A DNA stretch of 64,000 nucleotides from Combretum micranthum (GCA_024138025.1 JAMXBD010002222.1:62001-126000); one strand, 5' to 3'. Counted from the first letter of the stretch, positions 37,801-49,264 are shown. Numbers and translations are program-made. Notes: generated by a model not told the origin, from the sequence alone.

Positions 37801-38730
37801 TTTTGAACATGATTCTGCTATCAAGTGCTCCAGAATGACTTGTTTAGCATGTTTAAAATAAAAATTTACAGTTTCTGTAGGACTTGTCCTTCTTATAAAA
37901 TGTGTAATTAATATAGAGGAAAAATGCAAATTTCTTATTAAGTAGGTTTAACAAGTGCCCCCAATACTCTTTAGCAATGTTTCCTTACGAAATAAAATTA
38001 GATTCCTTTCAGATGAGCTTAGGTTCTGTGAAAATAAGTTGCATTGAGGAGTATGCATGGTGAAGAGAGCAGAGGGTATTGGTCGACAACACTGCTGTTG
38101 TATATAATGAATGGGATAAAACATGGCAATCTGTCACTTGTGCTTTTAAATCAATGAGTAGCATGTCAAATACATTATATGTTTTCCAGGTTTTGTTTTT
38201 CTCTACTTGGCTTTCTGTTTGAGGATTCTTCTTCTACTTTTCAGGGTACTGCTGATGAAGTGGTTGACTTCTCTCATGGCAGGCATCTATGGGAACTATG
38301 TCAGGAGAAATACGAACCTTTGTGGCTGAAAGGAGGAAACCACTGCAACTTGGAGCTATTTCCAGAGTACATTAGACATCTCAGAAAGTTCATAGTGATG
38401 GTTGAAAAATCACCTTCTCGGAGGAGTAGCTCCAGGAAAAGCATCGACCAAAATTCTAGACGGAGCACAGACTGTTATGATGCTCCACGGAAGAGTACAG
38501 ACAAAAGGGAGAAACCTAGGAAGAGTATCAATCATCTTGATAGGCTGAAAGTTCCAGAGTACAAGTGTAGTACCATTGAGAAGCCAGATAAATTGAGACT
38601 TCCCTTTGAGCAAGTGGAGAGATCTCGAAGAAGTGTAGAATATTTTGAGAAACCAAGGAGGAGCATCGACCACCAGATAGAGAAGGGAAGGAAGAGTGTG
38701 GACTGGTTGGACAGAATAAGAGTTGGGTAA
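34525..38730 (+). CDS. ABHD17: ABHD17-like alpha/beta hydrolase, five exons
   Basis: The predicted protein is about 369 residues, normal for plant ABHD17-type proteins. Exons: 34525-34823, 36636-36672, 36754-36990, 37076-37123 and 38245-38730, all with GT-AG introns and consistent phases. Visible motifs are an N-terminal MGG that could be myristoylated, SHGNAAD-type oxyanion region, nucleophile GQSVGSGP (Ser about 147), Asp about 212 in GTADEVVDF and His about 241 in GGNHCNLE. The Ser-Asp-His spacing matches animal ABHD17, which removes palmitate from membrane proteins. Plant substrates are less certain. After about residue 265 there is a basic tail with repeated RKSID/RRSTD units. Exon 1 as given has three single-base deletions; without correction translation stops after about 34 residues. 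Confidence 0.92.
34824..36635 (+). other. ABHD17: ABHD17-like intron 1 (1812 bp)
   Basis: Bounded by GTAAAATT and TTTTCAG. T-rich, with no coding sign. ORFs within it on either strand (for example 35159-35362 and 36061-36357) have no recognisable product. Confidence 0.8.
36636..36672 (+). other. ABHD17: ABHD17-like exon 2
   Basis: A 37-bp micro-exon completing the split Gly codon and encoding [12 protein letters not shown], a strongly conserved strand of the hydrolase fold. Confidence 0.9.
36754..36990 (+). other. ABHD17: ABHD17-like exon 3, nucleophile exon
   Basis: 237 bp, 79 intact codons from [14 protein letters not shown] to YWFDIYK. It contains the nucleophile elbow GQSVGSGP. Acceptor GTGCAG and donor GTAAAGG are canonical. 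Confidence 0.92.
37076..37123 (+). other. ABHD17: ABHD17-like exon 4
   Basis: 48 bp encoding [16 protein letters not shown], the strand leading to the acid residue. Flanked by GATGCAG and GTAAGTAT. Confidence 0.92.
37124..38244 (+). other. ABHD17: ABHD17-like intron 4 (1121 bp)
   Basis: Canonical GTAAGT donor and a pyrimidine-rich CTTTTCAG acceptor. No other feature is visible. Confidence 0.8.
38245..38730 (+). other. ABHD17: ABHD17-like exon 5, Asp/His and RKSID tail
   Basis: 161 codons plus stop. It carries the Asp and His of the triad, then a basic, serine-rich tail with about eight units of the form R-[KR]-S-[ITV]-[DNE] (RKSID, RRSTD, RKSTD, RKSIN, RRSVE, RRSID, RKSVD). The tail ends DWLDRIRVG before TAA. 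Confidence 0.92.
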
Positions 38731-41070
38731 ATCAATCTGGGAACTTGTAAAAATTTAGTGATTGTGTTTTTAGCATGAAGGGGGGGACACAGAAGAAAGC
38801 AAGAAGAACAGGGACAGGACATATTGTATGGGAGCTAACCTTTTCCTTTGATTCATTAATTATGGGGTTTAATTAAATGGATTAAGTTCATAATCTGTAT
38901 TAATTCTCTTCTTGAACATCCTCTGATGACATCTAGAAATGAAATGGTGAAATTTGTAACTGTGGTTCTGAAGATTAGTGGACTGAAGTGAAAGGTTTTT
39001 ATTGTTGAGGGTATATTTGTTTCATGGAAAAACTGCTTCCTATTTATCCCATCATTTCTTTTAATGGGAATCATAAAATTATCAAATATTATCGTAAAAA
39101 TCTCAAGAGGTTATGGTTACTAGTTATGATGCTGGTGTCGCGTTTTGGTTTGAGGTAGGCTGTTGTTATTGTGGCTAGTTATCAGATAACTGTATGGATG
39201 TGGTGTGGTCCTAAAAAAGTGATCTCATTGACTGGCTAGTGATAATAGAGCTCATGAGCTGGTGCAATATGTGACATTGATTTGATACAGGAGGGATTCT
39301 TGGCCACTAGGATTGATACCTTGAAATTTTCTTGTTGTGGCGTTTGGCATGTTAACCTTTTTTTATCAGGGGGCAATTATTGCCGTTTGAGTTGATTAGA
39401 GTTGTAAACCAACCAGGCTGGTGCCATAATTCTCTCTTTTCGGCCTTGAAATAATTGAGCAATCTCATTTGTGAAAGAAATAAAAATAAAAAGGAAAGAC
39501 CACCATGAGCTCACATGTCTCCAGTTATCTAGTTGGAAGTCAGATGGAACAACCATTTTGTACAATTAATGTAACATGCTAAAATTAAATACATTTATTG
39601 TTTTTTTTTTCTTGTTTGTTTATTGATTTAATGTCGAGGTACACACTGATTTAAATCAACCTAAAAGTAGGTTTTCTTGTATTTTGATGATTCAGTTCTT
39701 GGACCATTTTGTCTAGGTTTTAGCTTTCTTGTGTACCTTGTACGTTTCAATTACTGTTGCTTAATGATGCCCATAAGCAACTAGTTACTTTTTCAATTAT
39801 CATCTCTTGGTTTCTTACGGGTCGTTCCTCTCTATAAGGATGTCCTAGGTATTTCAATTCTCATCTCTCGTTGCGTTGTACTGTCACCATCCAACAAAAA
39901 ATTGGAGATTAATAAGTTCTGTCGGATTGTCTTTTCACTTGATTTGTTCATAGAAATTTCGGAAAGTCTCGTTTTTATATCGAGGATTCGTCAATTGAGT
40001 TCAAAACTAGAAATTCAAATCCTAGCCAAAAGTAAAAACTACGATCGATCTAAAAATTATGACAAATTAATGCATAATACTTCTATATTCTTAATGTCCT
40101 GTTTTGTTGGGCGGTTCATTCTATCTTTATTCCTTATAAAACGTCTACTCCTTTATTTGGTTGTAAAATATTTTATTCCATAAATATTTGCTATTCCTAA
40201 TAAGATGGAATAGATGGTGAATTTCAATTACTCTTTTCAACAAGAGGAATAACAATTCTCCACACCATACAAAATTTTATTCCACAAATGCTCTTTATAA
40301 AACTACACAAAACATACCTACATCCACAAAATCCATTGTTTGTTGAAAAATCAAACCCCCTCAGAAGTCATAAAGTGCAAACATTAAAAACAAAATTCTT
40401 CAATTGTGTTGATAATAACATTACAATTTAACCACAAAAAGACCTCCCTTTATCATTGCACAATTGATGACAACCTCTAATCACTCTAGTAAGTCATTGG
40501 TTCTTCACCATAGCATTTTTGACTTTGTGTTACTACAAGGGCTGTCCATTGACATGTTTCTATGTTGATTATTGACTATCTAAAGATTTACCAAGGCACA
40601 ATAAACTGAAAAGTTTTAATCTTTTTCATGATAGTGATGTGGGTTTTTGATTTTTAGTACAATATTGTGGGTTTTAAATTTGATGATTCTTAATCTGTTA
40701 TTGATGATGTGGGTTTTTTCTTTCCCTTTTTTCTTTATTTATTTTAGCATTATTATGGGTGGCAAGTATGCTTTTTATGCATTATTATTACTAGAACTTA
40801 AGACAGTATTTAGTTAGAAGTTCAACAACCAACTTGCTTTCTATCAAGCCAAAGAACACAGAATAATCAAAGTCGGATTATTATTATTTTTATTTATTTG
40901 CTCCAAATTGTTTCTTTGCAGTTAAGAATTTGTCCATTATAGAAGGGGAGATCAACAAAATGCCCTACAATGAAAAAAGAATATTAGATATCTTATTATA
41001 CATCCTATAGACATCAAAAACTTATATGATGCAAGTAATTATTTTTATTCAATATGTTGATTAAAATAAT
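38731..41070. other. ABHD17: 3' UTR and downstream intergenic DNA
   Basis: The first few hundred bases presumably form the 3' UTR; AATTAA-type signals near 38865-38905 are possible polyadenylation sites. The rest has no supported gene. A segment at about 40095-40330 with TATTCCT/AGGAATA and TTTTATTCCA motifs might be a decayed PIF/Harbinger-type MITE, but I could not define its ends. Confidence 0.45.
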
Positions 41071-41072
41071 TA

Positions 41073-41376
41073 GGTAAATTACACTGGAATGTCACAACAT
41101 TTTGGAGTAAATTCATTTGAGAACTTAATGTTTTGAGTGGTTCATTTAAGGTCATAAATATTTAGAGAAGTTAGTCAATTAAGGTCATCACTGATACATA
41201 TCACAACGGGGTAAATCTTGTGAGATTTAATTAAATTTGTCTCCTATTGATACGTATCAATAGTAACCTTAATTGGCCTATTTGTCTAGTTGAAACCTCA
41301 AGCAAACCACTCCAAATGTTGTGAGCTTAAATGAACTTACCTCCTAAATGTTGTAATTTTTTGGTGTAATTTATCC
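41073..41376. mobile_element. MITE with long inverted arms, 304 bp
   Basis: Left arm GGTAAATTACACTGG and right arm GGTGTAATTTATCC are inverted copies, and the complementarity extends about 130 bp on each side with mismatches. At the centre the arms meet near TTTAATTAAATT, both bearing TGATACRTATCA. The flanking TA on each side is the most likely target duplication. A related solo arm is at 629-765. No ORF. Confidence 0.75.
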
Positions 41377-41378
41377 TA

Positions 41379-42003
41379 AAGTAATTATGAGTATGGTTAT
41401 ATTGTGTTCATAGCTTCATTTTGATCACTTTATCTTCTTTGTAGGATTATACTATAATAAAACATATCATGTATTTTTTATGGGTTATTATCTTCCACCA
41501 TATAATACATTAGTCATACTCGATCTTTCAACTCTAAGATATGTGTACAAAAAGTATTATATATCATATGATGCATGAGTTTTTATAATTATATGCTTTT
41601 GTTTTTGCAATAATAGATGACTTACAAATGACCTTCAATGATATGAGAAAGAGAAAAATTGCTACTTGCATTTTTAATATGTGGTTACTATTTTGCTCTC
41701 ATGTTTTTTCATTCTTAGCTATTTTTATCTCTTCATCATCCTCCCACCTGAATGACGCTTGCCTTATGTGAAAATGATTTTAGGAAGTAATGAGTAAGGG
41801 AGCATTAAAAAAAGCTTCATAATATTACTTTTGTAAATACCTTCCCTTTTGTATATTTTGGAAGGAAACTTTGTTTCATTATGCTTCTAATTATGCTATC
41901 TTTTGTAGAAATTTGTAAATATAACAATGCATGTCCAAGTTATCTATAGGGGGATTTAGCATTATGGTGAAATAATATTATGTCCATATTTTGTTTGGTT
42001 TGG
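41379..42003. other. Intergenic, no gene seen
   Basis: AT-rich unique sequence between the MITE and the gag-only retrotransposon. Confidence 0.45.
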
Positions 42004-42008
42004 TTGTA

Positions 42009-42343
42009 TGTTTTTTTTTTTTTTAATGATGAGTTAAAAAAATAAATAAATAAATAAATAAAGGAACAATAGAAACTTTTATGGAAGAGAATACAATAAC
42101 TTCTATTAATACTTTTGTAATGTACTTGAAGATAAAAACAAACAACTTATAAATATAGGCACACATAAAACAGAGTTAGAGAAATTTAAGGAGACACTCA
42201 CTCAACTAACAGTCCACTACACCCATTTATAGAAAAAAATTAGCAACAGAACCCATCTTTTTTACTCATTAAATACTAAAACTGAGGACTCACCAACAAC
42301 TAACAAATTATAAATATCCTAAACTTTGAATTATTCTCTAACA
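42009..42343 (-). repeat. 3' LTR of the gag-only element
   Basis: 335 bp; shares with 43452-43840 the blocks TTTTATGGAAGAGAA, TAACTTCTATTAATACTTT and GAAATTTAAGGAGACACT. It is shorter because the partner carries a local duplication. Its outer end is a poly-T run after TG. Confidence 0.85.
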
Positions 42344-42409
42344 TGTCCTCTTGATTCAAAGTTGCAAAAGTGAAATCTTCATGGAGCACATCTTTCCAAT
42401 TTTTCTAAT

Positions 42410-42530
42410 ATGTGAAGCACTTCTCTTCACTATATGATGCACTTCTCATCATCCTGTCGATGCACTTTCTCATCAACCTTCAATTGGAGCACTTCTCTTC
42501 AAAATCTCTTGGTGCACTTCTCACCAACTT
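42410..42530 (-). repeat. Short tandem GAAGTGCATC-type units
   Basis: On the minus strand GAGAAGTGCACC, GAGAAGTGCTCC, GAGAAAGTGCATCG, GAGAAGTGCATC and GAGAAGTGCTTC recur about every 25-35 bp between gag and the 3' LTR. Confidence 0.65.
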
Positions 42531-42574
42531 ACTTAAAATAGAGTTTCTTCTTTAATGATCTCCACCATATTTGC

Positions 42575-43398
42575 TTGTTCTTCATTTTTTTTACTTTGCA
42601 ATCTTTTTGTAGGTGTCCAAACCTTTTGCACTTGAAACATTAAGGTTTTCCTTTGTGCCAACAATCTTTCTCTTCATGACCAAACTTCTTGTAATGGTCG
42701 CATTGATGAATTCTTTCTTTTCCTTTTAAAAATGAATCTTGGCTAGATAAGATCCTTCAACCATTTGTTTAGTTCCTTCTTGCCTCATCATTCTTCTTTG
42801 ATCTTATGCCTGTATAGAATTGAGTAATTCCACCAATAAAATCTTTGACAGATCCTTGGTATTTTCCAAGGTTGTAACTGTCACTTCATACCTTTCAGGT
42901 ATCGTGACAAGGATCTTATGTACAATTCTTGAATCATTAAATTCAGAGCCTAGCAGTCTGACTTTGTTTGTAATTTCAAGAAGTTTATCTGAATACTCTT
43001 TGATTGTTTTAGATTCCTTCATCTTTTGCAACTTGAAATCCTTTATCCAATTTAAATCCTGCATTCCTCCGATCCTTTCGTCTCTTGCATAATATTTCTT
43101 GAGATAATTCCATATAGACTTGGCTGTCTTATGGGACATTACTCTTGTGAAGATCTTTGACGACACCGTGACAAACAAACATGCTTTAGCCTTCAACTTC
43201 CTTGTCTTCTTCTCCTTATGTTCCAATTTGTACCATGGTGGCATTGTCTAGAAGTGCAGGAACATCATAGTCTTCTTCCATTGCTTCTTGAAGATCCAAA
43301 GCATCCAAATATGCCTCCATACAAGCTACTTATATATGGTAGTTTTATCCATCGAACACCAACAGAGCAATTGAAGAGAAATTGGCTTCGACTTCCAT
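42575..43398 (-). pseudogene. Copia-type gag (UBN2) with two zinc knuckles, broken
   Basis: Translation would start at 43398 (MEVEANFSS), but a stop follows soon after at the conserved FDG-NYHIW block and a frameshift comes later. The central open part (43244-42804) has the full UBN2 pattern: KACLFVTVSSKIF, AKSIWNYLKKYY, FKLQKMKESKTIKEYSDKL, RIVHKILVTIPERYE. Two CX2CX4HX4C knuckles follow: 42702-42661, in which the second Cys is Tyr, and 42639-42598, with all ligands present. The protein would be a capsid component. This copy is not translatable as a whole. Confidence 0.85.
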
Positions 43399-43451
43399 GA
43401 CGTTTTCAAAACTCACACACATATCCCGTAAAAAGAGGGCTCTAGATACCA

Positions 43452-43840
43452 TGTTGGGTTTTAAAAAAAATGACGAGTTAAAAAATAAATAAATCAAGGA
43501 ACGATAGAAATTTTTATGGAAGAGAACATAGTAACTTCTATTAATACTTTAACAACGTACTTGAAGAAAAAAACAAATAACCTATAAGTATAGGCACAAA
43601 TAAAATAGACATGGAGAAATTTAAGGAGACACTAACTCAACTAACAGTCTAGAAAAAATCAACAACATAATCCATATTTTTGACTTAGTAAATACTAAAA
43701 CTCTAACAGCCTACTACACCCATTTATAGAAAAAAATCAGCAACATAACCTATATTTTTTACTCTGGGAATACTAAAATTAAGGACCCACCAACAACTAA
43801 CAAATCATAAAGATCCTAAGGTTTGAATCATTCTCCAACA
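43452..43840 (-). repeat. 5' LTR of the gag-only element
   Basis: 389 bp, ends TGTTGG and CCAACA in plus orientation, so the termini are inverted as in LTRs. It includes an internal duplication of the CTACACCCATTTATAGAAAAAA / AACATAAYCYATAT segment. Confidence 0.85.
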
Positions 43841-43845
43841 TTGTA

Positions 43846-45123
43846 ATATGGGAAGGAACACACTTTATGGAATTGTATGGATGTTGATGAATAATACTTT
43901 CACTTCTACCGAAACAAGTATTGAGTCATTACAATTGTTACATGTAAATTACAATAATTTCTCAAAATTATTTTACTTATTTTTCAATTTTCTTTGCTAT
44001 TGACAGTAGCTTGCTTGTATAATGATTTTTTTGGCAATAATTTTATATGCATGATGAGCATTATATGAGCAATTTTTTTTTTTTATCAATTTTCTAAATA
44101 AAAGTAATTAATTATCAAATTAGCATTCTCATTTGATAAAAAATTGGTGCCATCTCACTAGAAGTTGGCATAATATTCCCTTTAACACATATTTCATGGT
44201 TATGGGTTAAATTTGGTTGAAAGCATATACATAATAAACAATAAAATATTTTTGGTGTGTTTTAAAGAAACTTTATCTAGATCATTTTTTTCTTTCCTAG
44301 CTTAATACAGGAAGTAGTAGCTACATTTGCAAATGATAGATCATGGTGTTCTTATTTGGTTGTTCTGTAAATTAAATTGCTTGAAAATACAACATATTAA
44401 GTGTTTGTTTGGATTATTTGATTTTTATATATATTGCTAACTTATATGTATCATATCTTTATCATATTTGTATCGTATCAGTTTGGTCTATTTATGAGTA
44501 AAACTATTAGTTTTTCATTGGTATCTATTTCTTAACAAACATCTGTTTAAAAATGATAAAAATATTATGTCAAAATGACTATAATATGATGAAACAAATA
44601 GACTCTAATTATCAAATTGAACTTGAAAATACGTATTTCTTGTCTTCTCATTTTTATTATTATTGATTATATATATTAAATTGCAATCAATTATAGGAAA
44701 ACCATTTATATATTGATTATAACTTTATTTTTTACTTAAGCAACATTTGAGGGATTATAATACTTTTCTTAGCTATTTATCTTTTATTCCTTAAACCATT
44801 CTAGCCAACTAAACAGTGGCGTTGACATTTCATCATAGTCATGCAAACACTGAAATAGTCATTCTAGCCATATTTTATTCTTATGTCATTTTCATTCTTT
44901 TCTAGCTCTATTTCACTCTAGTGGACTAAAACATTGTAATTGTATTAAATTATTGTAGGGTGATGTCTTAGGATCTTTTTTTTTTTTTTTTTTGCCATAT
45001 GTCCTAGGCTCTTTACTCATACTTTCTTGAATATGCAAATGAGAAAGATAAATCACTATTTATTAATTTTGGTACTCAATTTCAATCATTAGATAATCTT
45101 AGGGATCCACAAATGAGATAAGC
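43846..45123. other. Intergenic, no gene; includes a dispersed repeat
   Basis: AT-rich. The segment 44400-44560 is related to the reverse complement of 33240-33430. A long poly-T run is at 44978-44995. No gene is supported. Confidence 0.45.
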
Positions 45124-45753
45124 TATTAACGAATGAGATGAAACTTCCTTAATTCTTTTATTACCATTAAAGAAATGAATACACTAATGGGTTTGACACC
45201 ATATATATAACCTAAAATCTTAAGGTATTAAGTTAACGGGTTTCTCTTTTTATAAATCCTTCACATAGCCCACACAATTCTTAGTGAGACTTTTCTAACC
45301 TTACACTTATATCCTAACAAATTAACCATCAAGTGTGAGTCTCATAATGAGCTTAAGTTTTACTCTTCTTCTAGTGTAAATCTCACAGTCTTATTAAGAG
45401 CTTATCAAATTAACTATACTAAACTAATTTTGCAAGTGGCCTATTGCCTACCTACTCATCTTACATTATGGGTTTCACATACAAGTCATTCCACAAAACA
45501 CTTCCTTCTATATAATGGGCCAATTATAGGAGTTTTCCAATCGAACCATCGACTCTGATACCACTTGTTAAGGAAATGAGGAAACCTTCAACAAAGAGAA
45601 ATTGTACAAATTGTTCCTATGAAGAAGTAAATCAATAGGCTTGATACCATACATAATCTAAAACCTTAGTAGGTCTTCTCTTTTATAAATCCTTCACATA
45701 ATCTATATATTTCTCATGTGAGACTTTTCTAACCTCACATTTGTATCTTAATA
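45124..45753 (-). mobile_element. TRIM-like miniature LTR retrotransposon
   Basis: Two direct repeats of about 190 bp (45124-45319 and 45566-45753) share TTTTATAAATCCTTCACATA and GTGAGACTTTTCTAACCT, and flank only about 245 bp. On the minus strand the right repeat ends CCTTAACA and is followed within two bases by TGGTATCAGAGTCG, a near-perfect initiator-Met primer site. The total of 630 bp with no coding is the TRIM layout. The outer bases have mutated (left repeat begins TA rather than TG) and no exact target duplication remains. Confidence 0.7.
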
Positions 45754-46639
45754 ATAACTCCCATAGGCTTTTAGTAAGGTATGGATTCTTAGTACTTTGT
45801 AAAGAAGCTCAATTCCTTATAAAGAAGTTCAATGACTTTATAAAGTAGCCTATGAAGGCTTACAAAGACAAAAGACTTGTTGAAAGTCTTATACTCACAC
45901 ACAAAATAATTGATAAAGGCCAATAGTAGATAATTTAGGCTTATCTCTTTAACATATCTCTAAAATTAAGCTCATTCACCTAGGCATTACCTCTAATTCA
46001 AGAAGCTGGTTCATTGCATTAATTTAGGCAATGTCACGCCCCAGGGGGTACCCTAAATGTAACAGTCCGCCACGCTCAATATTAAAGCTTAAGTATGACA
46101 CCCTTAGTCATTCCCATAAGCTTTGACATTACGTGTAAGGCGTGCTCTCACAAATTTAGAGGATCATACATAGAATTATGAAGCTTAAGAAGATATAATA
46201 ACAAATTAAGAAGAGATGATTCATAATATTCATTTGTTTATATCAATAATCTTACAAAACTTAGGAGCATTCCCATTCACCAATCTATTACAATAATATT
46301 TCTATATCTTATCCAACACTAAACTTCATCTAGAAGTTCCTTAACCAAAAGAAAAATACCTGGTTGCAGGGTTCACGTGGCCTCAACCACAAATAAGTAA
46401 ACTGCAAAAGATATCTATAGGGGTATAAGCTAATAGGCTTAGTGAGAACTATTTCCATAAATAACTTCTTATATGATGGAATTCAAACAAATTATTTAAG
46501 CAAACAAATGAAATGCAAAATACACGTGGGCAAACAAGGCATATAGTTTTCCGGGAACTATATGTTGAATGGATTTACGCCCTCCATTCGGGTTTTGGTG
46601 ATACATAACCTTAAAACAAGTAGTTTTAGTTAAAAAGAT

Positions 46640-46795
46640 TTATGCTTTCGACCAATATCGCCAAGCATATTAAGTCTACTTGAATTGAGCCTTGCTTTCG
46701 AACTTTTCGCTAAGCATTTCCTTCATGTCGTCAAGCAATTGCTTTCGGTCACTCCGCCAAGTGTTGCTTTCGACCTGAGCTACAATTCCTCTCAC
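46640..46795 (+). repeat. GCTTTCG / CGCCAAGC motif cluster in LTR copy 1
   Basis: TGCTTTCGACC, TCGCCAAGCA, TTGCTTTCGAAC, TCGCTAAGCA, CGTCAAGCA, TTGCTTTCGGTC, CCGCCAAGTG and TTGCTTTCGACC alternate in 150 bp. The equivalent cluster in LTR copy 2 is at 52417-52560. Confidence 0.65.
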
Positions 46796-49199
46796 CCAAG
46801 GATAATAACCCAATGCAATATGATTCATTTGATGGTATGCATGAATCCATTTATTTATGATATCATAGCATCATTATAATCAAATTTAAGGTGATTATCA
46901 AATTTCATACAAATCAAGTGTTATACTAAAACAAACATTAAATCAATTCCGGCCTCGATATTCTTAGGATCCTTTCATCAAATTATCTTACATACATATC
47001 CATTTGTCTTTTCTTAATTCTAATGCGACTAGATTATAAGCACAATCAAGTAAAGCATTTTAAGGAAATAAACTCACGATGCCATGTCGATAATTCTTCT
47101 AAACGGATGAGTCGCTCACACAATCCACTTAGTCGAAATAGTCCTCGGGGTATAGATATCTTTCCTCGGAATCACCTAGTCAAGGAAAATACCCAAAATG
47201 AGTATTTCTCGATGACTTTATTGAATTTGTCAAAACAATATCATAAGAACATCAAAGTTCGTATAAAGGAAAATTCCAATTTAAAATGGCCATAACTTAG
47301 TCATTTTAACTCGGAATCACAAATATAATATACCAATTTCTACCTACTCGAAAAGATCTACCCATTTCTAAAACTATTTTTATCAAACTAAACCATTTAG
47401 GCCCCGAAACAGTGGTGATCAAATTCACCACGAATTTTCCTATCCCAAAAACAATTTTGTTTCAAACTTTAAATCATTCAAAATTTGTACTTAGCTCATA
47501 TTTATTCATGCTCAAGTGTTTGTTGTCCAATCACGTTTCTTGAGTAAAATAATATCAATTAGGAGTTTAGAAAAATATAGTTTACAATAATCCATTATGT
47601 AAATCTTTTTAAATGAATATTTTGATTCTTTTTGTTTTCAAAGAATTACTTTATGTTTGACCTATTTTTTTTTCCTAGATGACCTTTTTCGAAAAGCAAT
47701 TTTCTTCTTTTCTAAATTCTCTACATTAGTGCTATTTTTCCTTTTATTTTCTATACAATTTTTCTTTGACCATTTGTTTGAAAAGATCTTAATTTGAAAA
47801 TTATCATTCCTTTCTCATAAGGTTTCCTTTATATTATGTTTTCATAGAAATCATTTTTTTTATCAAAAATCATTTTCTTTTTGAAAAACAAAGTGATATA
47901 GAAATGATTTAAAAAACTTTTCAAAACAAAAGTAGTTTCTAAAATTATAGTGAGTTCTTCTTATAACTTGGAAAGAATGACTTTATTTTTGTGAAACCAT
48001 AGATTTTATATTTCATATAAACTTATTCCTAAGTGATAGAATCTCCTTTTTATTAAATATTTTTAGAGCTTGAAAAAATTTGGACAACAATCTTAATTGC
48101 ATGATCTATGAGAATATAATAGTAAGCAAAAATAACATAAATAATAAATAAAGTCAAGTATTGGGAGTCTTAGCTTTTTCAAGGCTCCCGGGACTAAGAA
48201 GTAGACTAGTCCCAAAAAGAAAATAAAATGAAAGAAAAAAAAATTTGTTTTGACTTGATGAGGACAAGTCTAAGATTAGAGACTAGTTTTAAAATAACCT
48301 AAATAAGGTTTTTGAAGTGTTATGTGGTTATGGGTATTGTGTAGATAGAAGTGGTATGAGATTATTTTGAGAGAGTTTTGAGAGGATATTTTGAGAGAGT
48401 TTTTATAGAGAAATTTATGAGTAGTAATTGTGTGAAAGAAATGAAAGAGAAGGAGGTATTTATAGGAAAATGTGGAGTGATTATTGAGTGATTTAAATAA
48501 AAAATAATAAAACAAAATGAGGAGAAGAAGAGGGGAGGGGCGCCGGCCACATGAGTGAGGAGAGAGGGAGTGTTTTATTTATTTATTTTTTTTGTATTTT
48601 TGTTGATTAAATAAAGTAATAAATAAGATAGATGTGAAATAAAGTTATGGGAAAGGTAAAAAGTAAAGGTTATAGGTTATGGTGTTGTAAGAGTAGGTTG
48701 TAAGAAAAAGTAGAGATAAAAGAATAGTGTAGAATAATAGTGAATGGGGTAATGTAAAATAGATATGACTAATAAAGTACCGGTAGTAAGAAAATACACG
48801 TATAATTGCGATATATGTTATTTTTACTTACCAAAAAATTATAAAACCGATATTTTTGAAAACCTTATATTTTTACGAGTCTAACGGTATATTCTGAATA
48901 TTTTTACTATTCCGAGCCCCGAGACACGTTTTTCAAGAACTGTGTCCGATCGGGTTCAAAACTATTCGCGGTTTTTCTAATTTGATCTTTTTAGGCTTTC
49001 TTAGGTAATTATGAACTATTCTACATACTAAACTCTTACTTACTTTCTCAGGATTGCTTATTTAGGATTGTTGGACTTAAGCATTACATCTAACTAGGGT
49101 TCTGTCACACCCCGCCCCCGCAGGCGACGACGATGCTATGCCGGGGCAGGCAAAAGCCTCAGGTCATGGGTCCGATCCCTAGAGGCTACAGACTGACCC

Positions 49200-49264
49200 A
49201 GCTCAACTGGTAAGAGGTGCTGCCTTTGGGGCAGGCAAAAGCTTTAGGTCATGGGTTCGAATCC
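49200..49264 (+). ncRNA. tRNA-like pol III promoter unit 1
   Basis: A-box-like AGCTCAACTGGTAAGAGG at 49200-49217 and exact B-box GGTTCGAATCC at 49254-49264, with a CTGCC-TTTGG-GGCAG hairpin between them in the anticodon-arm position. The spacing is longer than in an ordinary tRNA, so this is a tRNA-derived SINE-type head rather than a tRNA gene. Confidence 0.55.

Larger units (their letters stand above)
42009..43840 (-). mobile_element. Gag-only mini copia retrotransposon (TR-GAG type)
   Basis: Two terminal repeats (42009-42343 and 43452-43840) flank only 1.1 kb. The flanking pentamer TTGTA is identical on both sides (42004-42008 and 43841-43845). On the minus strand the right repeat ends CCAACA and is followed by the primer-site-like TGGTATCTAGAGCC. 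The left repeat is preceded by a purine tract GAATCAAGAGGACA. The interior holds a copia gag with zinc knuckles but no protease, integrase or RT. This is the structure known as terminal-repeat retrotransposon with gag domain. Movement would need enzymes from another copia element. Confidence 0.85.

Noticed and set aside
38410..38822. Minus-strand ORFs of 87 and 96 codons
   Set aside because: They are antisense to exon 5 of the hydrolase gene, where repeated RKSID codons leave the opposite strand open.
49200..49264. True tRNA gene
   Set aside because: A and B boxes are present, but the region between them is too long and the arms do not form a regular cloverleaf. It is better explained as a tRNA-derived element head.
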